36,518 bases of DNA from Spirochaetia bacterium UBA5763 (lineage in GTDB: Bacteria > Spirochaetota > UBA4802 > UBA5550), in contig DIEX01000027.1 in NCBI GenBank assembly GCA_002418835.1, forward strand, positions 109,796 through 146,313, given 5' to 3'. Positions within the stretch are counted from its first letter, which is position 1; every line of letters begins with the position of its first letter. The notes beneath the pieces were generated by a model. The model saw only the letters and a list, made by a program, of their open reading frames with translations. It made no database searches and was not told the origin of the DNA. Both the position numbers and the translations under genes were made by a program. Below are positions 22,443 to 29,068 of this stretch, piece by piece.

Positions 22443-24602
22443 ATGATTTCATTACACAGAGGGACAATCTCACACCGGTTCCGCCTATCAGCAATGATTA
22501 TTGCGGCTTCCGTTGTCATCATCTTCCCTTTAAGCGCCTTTGCAGGTACAAAATTCTCTCTTATACTGACATCAAACCTTCAGGGAAAATTCACACCGGC
22601 AATTGAATCACAGGATGAAAAAGATCCGATGCTTCTTCTCGCGCAGTCGATTATAACTGAACGCAGCAGATCCCCCTTTGATCTTTTTCTTGATCTCGGC
22701 AATTCATTCTATCCCGGGCCTGTTTCAAAATACAGTTACGGCTCAGTAATGATGGATTTCTTCACTTACTTTAACTGCGCAGCTACTCTTGTTTCTTCGC
22801 GGGATATAAGTATAGGTCTTTCAAATCTTGAGTTTCTTGCGAAAGGGAGAGAGACAAAGCTGCTCTCTATTAATATTACCCGTGACAATACACCTGTCTT
22901 TAATCCCGGCATGATAATTAACCACGGCAGCAGAAAGATCGGATTCATCGGAGTTACTTCTTCAGAAAGACTCTTTGATATAGCTGATAAAAAAATGTTT
23001 AAAATATACTTTAACGAAAACATCGCCATAATAAAGGAGGCTGCGGCAAAACTGAAAGAAGAGGGATGCACTGATATAATACTTCTTTCAGGACTGACCT
23101 ACAGAAAAAATCTCGGGCTTATGCAGGAAATTCCTGAAGCAGACCTTCTCATAAGCGGCGGGGATTCCTCAGGAAAACTTTTCAATGTCCCTTTAGCACG
23201 TGCTGAATTGCAGGGAGGGAGATCCATCGTAAACCTTTCTGAAAGTGAAGGTTATTACAGGCTTGAGCTGGACCTTGCTGAAAGAATATCAGTAACCTCA
23301 ATTAGTTTCCGCAAATCAGAATATAACAGAGTATCTGATAAAGAGTACAACGAATTCAAAAAGAGGCTGACCATCTGGAAAGAAAAATTTGCGGATGAAG
23401 CCAACCGGGTTATAGCTGAAGGATTCCCCCCTGCCGCAATCACTGATGAATCAGCAGCAGAGATTTTACGGCACAGGCATAGAACTGAAGTTGCAATAAT
23501 AGATAAATACACCGTTTTTCCGCAGGCATTATATGGCACAGTTTATGCTTCTACTATATCAGGGATTGTAAACAACGATTACCCTATTTTCAGATACAGA
23601 CTCACCGGGTCAGAACTTAAAAAGGTTTCTGCAGAGGGGGAGGATTTTGTTATTACCGGGATACATGAGGGGAAAGTGCAGAACTACCCCATTGCGGATT
23701 CAAGGAGATATACTGTATGCTCAACCCAGTCAGCTTATGACAGGGTATGCAGACTACTCAGGGAAAATATCCCTTATGAGAATACATGGAAAACTATAGA
23801 AGAGGAGTTTGAGGACGATATTTCATCGGAGAGAATAATAGCTTCAGACAGCTTTGACTATCTGGAAAGGAGGTTCCGGATTCTTATAGATATTACTCTC
23901 TCAAATTTCTATGACAAGTCAGATGTTTTACGCGATGAAACAATCGAAACACCTCCGGGTAAACCTTCGGAAAACTACACCAGATGGGGGATGGAGGATA
24001 CGCTCAACATCACAATATACAACAGGTACCATCACCTCGTACTTACACCATATATTTATTTTATAAAACAGGACGACCAATACCTGCAGAATCTGCTCAG
24101 GGGGACGCTGTTATATACTTATAACCTTAACGCTTTTTTTAAACCTTATCATAAGTCGCAGATTGACACTGTACTGGTTGCGGATAAAGAGAATGAAGAG
24201 GGGCCACGGCCTATGCTTGCCAGGGAGACTGTGGGAGGATCTTTTTTTTCAGAGCGGATTTCAGGAAAGATCGGTTCCGGTTTTGAGAAACAGATACAGG
24301 ATCCCGAAGAACCTGCACTATATGGTATTGAGGCAATAATTGACGCCAACTTCCCGATTACTGATTATCTTAAGTATATATTTAAACTCGATTCATTTAT
24401 CTCTTCCGGAAAAAGTGATTCAAAAACACTGAAAGCGCGGACTGAAATTACAAATACACTCTCTCTGAGTATTAATTCAATACTCGGTGTTTCGGTAAAA
24501 CATAAATGGTTCAAGCTCTATTCAAAAGAGATCGAGGAGTCATACAGGTATTCCCAGATGCTCCTCTCAGTCGATCTCAAAACGGACTTTAAACTGTTCT
24601 AA
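22443..24602 (+). CDS. Exported degenerate 5'-nucleotidase fused to a beta-barrel-like C-terminal region
   Basis: About 719 residues. Signal peptide (MIIAASVVIIFPLSAFA). Residues about 35-280 follow the calcineurin-like/UshA order, but metal ligands are replaced: the usual D-x-H reads TSNLQGKF, DxGD reads DLGNSFYPG, GNHEFD reads SSRDISIG, and GGHTH reads GGDSSGK. A 5'-nucleotidase C-terminal-like part follows (310-480, 'PIFRYRLTGSELKKVSAEG'). The last 200 residues have alternating polar/apolar strands with many aromatics ('LNITIYNRYHHLVLTPYIYFI') and end in LKTDFKLF, a terminal Phe as in outer-membrane barrels. ATG at 22443 best fits the signal peptide. Probably a non-enzymatic envelope protein. 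Confidence 0.6.
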   Translation: MISLHRGTISHRFRLSAMIIAASVVIIFPLSAFAGTKFSLILTSNLQGKFTPAIESQDEKDPMLLLAQSIITERSRSPFDLFLDLGNSFYPGPVSKYSYGSVMMDFFTYFNCAATLVSSRDISIGLSNLEFLAKGRETKLLSINITRDNTPVFNPGMIINHGSRKIGFIGVTSSERLFDIADKKMFKIYFNENIAIIKEAAAKLKEEGCTDIILLSGLTYRKNLGLMQEIPEADLLISGGDSSGKLFNVPLARAELQGGRSIVNLSESEGYYRLELDLAERISVTSISFRKSEYNRVSDKEYNEFKKRLTIWKEKFADEANRVIAEGFPPAAITDESAAEILRHRHRTEVAIIDKYTVFPQALYGTVYASTISGIVNNDYPIFRYRLTGSELKKVSAEGEDFVITGIHEGKVQNYPIADSRRYTVCSTQSAYDRVCRLLRENIPYENTWKTIEEEFEDDISSERIIASDSFDYLERRFRILIDITLSNFYDKSDVLRDETIETPPGKPSENYTRWGMEDTLNITIYNRYHHLVLTPYIYFIKQDDQYLQNLLRGTLLYTYNLNAFFKPYHKSQIDTVLVADKENEEGPRPMLARETVGGSFFSERISGKIGSGFEKQIQDPEEPALYGIEAIIDANFPITDYLKYIFKLDSFISSGKSDSKTLKARTEITNTLSLSINSILGVSVKHKWFKLYSKEIEESYRYSQMLLSVDLKTDFKLF

Positions 24603-26002
24603 GCCTTGCTCCTCTCCCTCAGCATAAATCCTTTCTTCTGGAGATAATCATAACGGACGTTATGCCCGGGCTGGTATACCATTGCCATTATGGAATCCTG
24701 CCCCTCCTTGATCGATGAGTACTCCGCAAAGTCAAGTGTCCTGATTATAGCCTCAAGTACCCTGAGGGCTCCGGAGTGGTCACAGAGTACCATTCTCTTC
24801 CCGAGATTATTTCTGAAGAGTTCAACAAATGAATGGGCGATCCTCCAGTCAGCTTCAATAAGAGTTTCACCCTCGGGGAAATGATAAAACCTGTTTTTAA
24901 AAAGTTCCTTGGCAGCCTTTTTCTTCTCATCATCCGTACCCTTCATACCGGGGCCGTAGACTTCAAGCATCTTTTTATATATATCATTTTTCAGCTTATG
25001 AGTAAGCGAGCCGTATTTCTGCGAATTAAGCCCGTAAAATGGCGTGAAGTGGATTTTTGTTATACCGGCCTCCTCCAGAAAACATCGCGCGGTCTCCTCT
25101 GTATTCTCACTTTCACTTCCGAATACCTCAACAGGCACTCCATCCTTCCATAGCGGATACCCCTTCCCCTTAAGGAGATCTACAAGAACTTTGAAGTCTT
25201 TTCCCAGTTCTCTCGCTGTGTCTATGCCGGCAGGTTTAAGCATATTCCCCATTGACCCGGATATCCTTTTATTATCTTTCCAGTGGTCCCATACTCCTGA
25301 GCCGACAAACTCGGGGTTATCACCACCGGACTCATGTATTGACTTACCATGTCGTATTGTAATCATCTGCGCCTGGTTAAGAGGAACATATGCCTCCGGA
25401 TAGATCGGTACACCTTTATTGTTATTGAGCCACACAATCCCCTCGCGGTGGAGAAGGCCGCTACCGTCATCAAGAATTCTCCCGCTGGTGCGCATCTCTC
25501 CTCCAGGATTAATCTGCATATCCTCAATGGCAAGTACAAGCTTTGTCCTGTACCTTGTGTGTCTCGCGCCGAATGCCGGAATATTCTTGGCTACAAGTAT
25601 ATCGTTGAATCTTGCGATGGAAAACTTCTGGTGCAGAAGCCGTTTAAAGCTGTCATTATCGAGAAGGCCGTTCCATGCAAGGTAGAAAAGATGAGGATCA
25701 CCTCCGGGAACGTTGTTTTGTATAAATTCAAACTTATACTTAATGTAATCCTCCGGGGAAACATCGCTCTCCAGGGCAAGTATAAAGAAGTATAATTTCT
25801 TTCCAAGAATCTTCAGATTGTTTAAAAAATCCTCAGTGACATCATCAGGTGAAATCGATATCCTGTCATTGTAAATAGACTGGAGAAATCTTATACTGTC
25901 CTTTATTTTATCAATTCTATAGGAGTTGTGGAACTCCGCGTGTTCACGGGTCAGCCCTGTTTCAAAATGGCTTTCTGATGTTATATTTTCTTTAATTACC
26001 AT
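24599..26002 (-). CDS. Histidine-phosphatase (PGM-like) domain protein with long N-terminal extension
   Basis: 467 residues. Residues about 1-195 have no family I recognise. Residues 215-460 carry the histidine phosphatase/phosphoglycerate mutase fold: phosphoacceptor RHG in 'MITIRHGKSIHESGG', a middle 'EVFGSESENTEETARCFLEEAG' (ERAxqTA-like), PEGETLIEADWRI (Glu/Asp proton-donor region), and the second His in 'MVLCDHSGALRVLEAII'. Broadly 2,3-bisphosphoglycerate mutase or fructose-2,6-bisphosphatase-like. AGGAGG lies 5 nt before the ATG. Its stop overlaps the opposing gene's stop by 4 nt. Substrate unknown. Confidence 0.8.
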   Translation of the reverse strand: MVIKENITSESHFETGLTREHAEFHNSYRIDKIKDSIRFLQSIYNDRISISPDDVTEDFLNNLKILGKKLYFFILALESDVSPEDYIKYKFEFIQNNVPGGDPHLFYLAWNGLLDNDSFKRLLHQKFSIARFNDILVAKNIPAFGARHTRYRTKLVLAIEDMQINPGGEMRTSGRILDDGSGLLHREGIVWLNNNKGVPIYPEAYVPLNQAQMITIRHGKSIHESGGDNPEFVGSGVWDHWKDNKRISGSMGNMLKPAGIDTARELGKDFKVLVDLLKGKGYPLWKDGVPVEVFGSESENTEETARCFLEEAGITKIHFTPFYGLNSQKYGSLTHKLKNDIYKKMLEVYGPGMKGTDDEKKKAAKELFKNRFYHFPEGETLIEADWRIAHSFVELFRNNLGKRMVLCDHSGALRVLEAIIRTLDFAEYSSIKEGQDSIMAMVYQPGHNVRYDYLQKKGFMLRERSKA

Positions 26003-26213
26003 AAATATCCTCCTGAAATATTTCCTGATGAAAAAAGGCAGAGTGCCTCAGAATAATCTGGTTAGCACATAACACAGTGTTAAAATAATAAGGACATTCG
26101 CCGAAGTCAAATAAATACAATTAATTTCCCTATTTAAGAAAAATTTCTCCTGATTTGATTTTTTCCCGGATTATAATTACCATGGGGATAATACTAATTC
26201 TGGAGGTTTTAAT

Positions 26214-26570
26214 ATGGATAGCGACGGAAGTTTTATGGGTACCCTTATTTATCTTGCTATAATTATAGCTATGATTGCCGGTATGTGGAAAGTTTTTGAA
26301 AAGGCAGGACAGCCGGGATGGGCTGCAATTATTCCGATCTACAATCTTATTGTTCTGCTTCAAATTGTCGGTAAACCTATATGGTGGATAGTTCTCTTCC
26401 TTATACCGCTTGTAAACTTTGTGGCATTAATCCTCGTAGGGATGGAACTTGCTGTCTGCTTCGGGAAGAGCAAGGGATGGGGCTTCGCGCTTCTTGTGCT
26501 GTTCCCATTTGTCGGATACCCCATGCTGGGGTTCGGAGATGCTGCATATTCTAAACCGGCAGGGTCATAG
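26214..26570 (+). CDS. DUF5684-type small membrane protein
   Basis: 118 residues with three or four TM segments and the DUF5684 signature: 'WKVFEKAGQPGWAAIIPIYNLIVLLQIVGKPIWWIVLFLIPLVN', then 'ELAVCFGKSKGWGFALLVLFPFVGYPMLGFGDA'. The function of the family is not known; it is common next to signal-peptidase-like and membrane genes. Strong Shine-Dalgarno (TGGAGG, 7 nt upstream). Monocistronic, closed by a 13-bp terminator. Confidence 0.87.
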   Translation: MDSDGSFMGTLIYLAIIIAMIAGMWKVFEKAGQPGWAAIIPIYNLIVLLQIVGKPIWWIVLFLIPLVNFVALILVGMELAVCFGKSKGWGFALLVLFPFVGYPMLGFGDAAYSKPAGS

Positions 26571-26577
26571 ACCGTAT

Positions 26578-26614
26578 AAGTGATGTCATTTTTCAGACAG
26601 GAATGACATCACTT
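26578..26614. terminator. Terminator between convergent DUF5684 and AraC genes
   Basis: Perfect 13-bp stem AAGTGATGTCATT / AATGACATCACTT (26578-26590, 26602-26614) with an 11-nt loop. The T-rich loop start and trailing TTTA can end both facing transcripts. Confidence 0.75.
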
Positions 26615-26663
26615 TATCTAAAAATTTTTACAATACCTCTCTGTAAATTAGAGAGAAATAACC

Positions 26664-27488
26664 CTATCTGTTATACATTACAAATCTTCCGGGGGTGGTG
26701 CCGGTAATCTTTTTAAAGAACCTGGTATAATGGCTCTGATCTGTAAATCCTGATTCAGCAGATACATAAGCAATTGAAAACCCTTCGAGAAGGATTCTTT
26801 TTGAAAATTCTATCCTCCTGTGTATCTGGTAAGCGTGAGGCGATATCCCTGTTTCTTCAGTAAAAATTCTGTTCAGATGAAAGGGGCTCACCCCTGTAAC
26901 ACATGACAGATCATCAAGGGTAATCTGTTCTCTGAAATTTTCGTTAATATATCCCTCAGCAAGTTTAACATTGTTATTCAGTTTATTCCTCTCTGCAGGG
27001 AAACCTCGTACGGAATGATATCGTACAAGGAACTCAAGAAAAGAAAACAGAACCGATTCGGATTCAAGCAGTGAATCAGGATCATCCAGAATATTTAAAA
27101 GATCATTAATTCTTAGAAATGAATCCTGATCATTTTTTATACAGTTTGAAAAAACAAGATTTAAACTGCTGCCGTAAATATCTGCAGCAACCTCCTTCAG
27201 AATATCATCCGGGATAATGAGAACCTTGTATGAATGCGGCTCCCCTCCTGATGATTGAAGCGAATGAGGTTCTCCGGAGTTTATTATAAAAATATCCCCG
27301 GCTGACAGATCGTAAGAGCTGCCGGCAATTGTCATACCTCTTTTACCGGCAGTTATTACTCCTGCCACATAGTCATGATGCACATGCTTCGGGAAGTCAT
27401 TGAGTATATCAATTCCTGTCACCAGCCTCAGGTTGTTGATCCCCGGTATCTGCTTAATTATTAATGCTTCCTTCCCTATGACGTTCAC
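26664..27488 (-). CDS. AraC-family transcriptional regulator with cupin sensor domain
   Basis: 274 residues. N-terminal cupin-like domain (HVHHDYVAGVITAG... SAGDIFIINSGEPHSL) for ligand sensing. C-terminal AraC double HTH: 'ITLDDLSCVTGVSPFHLNRIFTEETGISPHAYQIHRRI', then 'GFSIAYVSAESGFTDQSHYTRFFKKITGTTPGRF'. GTG start immediately follows the TAG of the cupin gene (no spacing, no Shine-Dalgarno), implying translation by reinitiation from the cupin gene. The shared cupin theme suggests the two genes handle one small-molecule signal. Confidence 0.92.
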   Translation of the reverse strand: MNVIGKEALIIKQIPGINNLRLVTGIDILNDFPKHVHHDYVAGVITAGKRGMTIAGSSYDLSAGDIFIINSGEPHSLQSSGGEPHSYKVLIIPDDILKEVAADIYGSSLNLVFSNCIKNDQDSFLRINDLLNILDDPDSLLESESVLFSFLEFLVRYHSVRGFPAERNKLNNNVKLAEGYINENFREQITLDDLSCVTGVSPFHLNRIFTEETGISPHAYQIHRRIEFSKRILLEGFSIAYVSAESGFTDQSHYTRFFKKITGTTPGRFVMYNR

Positions 27489-27872
27489 CTAAATAAGTGC
27501 CGGTAAAAACTTTGCCAGAATATAAAGTCCCGTTTCACCAGCCTCAACCCTGTGGTATATATTGTCAGGAATACATGCAACAACTCCGTTGGTGTAGGGC
27601 AGAAAATCCTCACCCACTTTACAGATCCCCTTTCCGTCAATAACTTCATGAAGCTCCATCTTCCCGTCATGCATATGATTCCCGATCTCACAACCCGGAT
27701 CGATCCTCACAAGATGGCAGCTGAGCCTTCCATTAGTATCGCTGCCGCTGACAATGTTTTTCATGCTTACTCCGCGAAAAGAGGGGTGCGAATTCCACGG
27801 TAAAGATTCAATATCAGTACCTTTTGCTCCTGCAAATATTTTCCCTTCACTGAAAATTAAACTTTTCTCCAT
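27489..27872 (-). CDS. Single-domain cupin protein
   Basis: 127 residues with a cupin barrel: motif 1 'CEIGNHMHDGKMELHEVIDGKG' (two His, Glu and His as metal ligands) and motif 2 'YTNGVVACIPDNIYHRVEAG'. Intact metal site. Strong Shine-Dalgarno (AAGGAGG) 6 nt before the ATG. First gene of the cupin-araC unit. The reaction (isomerase, dioxygenase or binding) cannot be told. Confidence 0.88.
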   Translation of the reverse strand: MEKSLIFSEGKIFAGAKGTDIESLPWNSHPSFRGVSMKNIVSGSDTNGRLSCHLVRIDPGCEIGNHMHDGKMELHEVIDGKGICKVGEDFLPYTNGVVACIPDNIYHRVEAGETGLYILAKFLPALI

Positions 27873-27947
27873 AATGTTCCTCCTTATAATTTCTTATAAT
27901 GCTGATTGTAAGAAGGAAAAAAACTCTGTATTGTATAATCTTGCTCT

Positions 27948-27962
27948 GCATAAAAATTATGC
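27948..27962. promoter_or_regulatory. Palindrome upstream of the cupin-araC unit
   Basis: GCATAAAAATTATGC, a perfect 6-3-6 inverted repeat overlapping the stop of the iron-sulfur gene and about 75 nt upstream of the cupin ATG. Could be an operator for the cupin-araC unit or the 3' end of the upstream transcript. Confidence 0.25.
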
Positions 27963-28664
27963 ATATTTTATCCCTTTCATAAATGGGCAGATAGTTCTGC
28001 ACATCCAGCATGTATAAACAGGGCTCCCTTTCACTGTTACACCTTCAGAATTCATTCTGCATTTTTTCTGGTCTACGCCGGATTCAGATATCGCGCCCAC
28101 CGGACAATTTTTTATGCATAGGTTACAACTGTCACGGCAGAAGCTGTATTCTGCCACAGGGTCACTTTCAAGCACAGCATCTGTAAGTACAAGGCCAAGT
28201 TTAAGGAGATTTCCGAACCTGTTGTTTGTCAGCAGTTTGTTTCGGCCAATGACACCGAGCCCGGCAAGAACAGCGGAGTGTTTGAGAGAGAGTATCCCCC
28301 TCCCCTCCATCTTTTCACTGTTCCAGTATTCATAGGGTTCTGAAGGAACCGGAACGGCCGTTACACTGCGGTCTTCAAGTTTTAAAGTAAGCTCATATGT
28401 TATCCGGAAAATTTCTCTCATCGCAATATCATCAGCAAAAGTGTATGGTATACGGCTTTGTGATTCGAATACACCTGCAGGAATTCTACGGGCTATAACT
28501 ATTACTGATTTTGCTGTTTTAAAAATATCTGACGGATGAAATCCCTCAGGCGACTCGGAGAATCTCCCCACATGAGCAATACCGCAAAGGTCGGCACCTA
28601 TTTCAGCCGCAAGCCGTTTCACCTCCGCTGATGTGAGAGAACTTTCATCAAACTGTTTGTTCAT
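27957..28664 (-). CDS. QueG-like ferredoxin-domain iron-sulfur protein
   Basis: 235 residues. The N-terminal region ('LAAEIGADLCGIAHVGRFSESPEGFHPSDIFKTAKSVIVIARRIP') and 'AVLAGLGVIGRNKLLTNNRFGN' match the epoxyqueuosine-reductase-like family. The C-terminus has two four-Cys clusters, CRDSCNLCIKNCPVGAI and CWMCRTICP with an extra Cys before it, for two [4Fe-4S] centres. Much shorter than true QueG (about 350 residues) and lacks its HEAT-like tail, so likely a redox protein of the same fold rather than the tRNA enzyme. ATGA overlap with the upstream gene stop indicates coupling. Confidence 0.82.
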   Translation of the reverse strand: MNKQFDESSLTSAEVKRLAAEIGADLCGIAHVGRFSESPEGFHPSDIFKTAKSVIVIARRIPAGVFESQSRIPYTFADDIAMREIFRITYELTLKLEDRSVTAVPVPSEPYEYWNSEKMEGRGILSLKHSAVLAGLGVIGRNKLLTNNRFGNLLKLGLVLTDAVLESDPVAEYSFCRDSCNLCIKNCPVGAISESGVDQKKCRMNSEGVTVKGSPVYTCWMCRTICPFMKGIKYA

Positions 28665-29008
28665 GAGTTAACCTCTTCAACTATTGAATTTCCTGATGAA
28701 AGATCTCCTGATGTCCACTGCCATGTTTCATGTAGTCTGATCCTTCCGTCAGAGAGGACTTCCGGGGCAGAGGAACACTTCCCTGTCATAATAATGCCAT
28801 CCGTATTTATATGCTGATATCTCATATCAAGATTCCCGGCTTCGTCAACTTTTGCAATTAAGTTTCCGGCAATGATAGCACCTCCGGAATACTCGCCTGT
28901 TACAATACTCCCTTTCTGCCTGTACCGGAAGAGTGTATCTCCGCTGACCTCACCTGTTTCACTATTTAAAACCGGTCTGAATTTTCGATTATTGTAATTT
29001 AGCAGCAT
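28661..29008 (-). CDS. Small conserved protein of the 'N-acetylglutamate synthase-like' annotation family
   Basis: 115 residues. It matches a widespread small beta-rich family often mis-named n-acetylglutamate synthase: 'RKFRPVLNSETGEVSGDTLFRYRQ', 'YSGGAIIAGNLIAKVDEAGNLDMRYQHIN', 'GRIRLHETWQWTSGDLSSGNSIVEEV'. No acetyltransferase motif is visible, so the name should not be taken as function. ATG at 29008 is chosen because GGGAG stands 5 nt before it, rather than 29023. First gene of a two-gene unit with the QueG-like protein. Confidence 0.75.
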   Translation of the reverse strand: MLLNYNNRKFRPVLNSETGEVSGDTLFRYRQKGSIVTGEYSGGAIIAGNLIAKVDEAGNLDMRYQHINTDGIIMTGKCSSAPEVLSDGRIRLHETWQWTSGDLSSGNSIVEEVNS

Positions 29009-29068
29009 AGAGTCTCCCATCATTGAAATTATTCAGTGATAAAAGAATACTTATGAAATGCAAGATTT

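Noticed and set aside
28661..29008. N-acetylglutamate synthase
   Set aside because: The small protein has no acetyltransferase or kinase motif; the name in databases appears to be a propagated mis-annotation.
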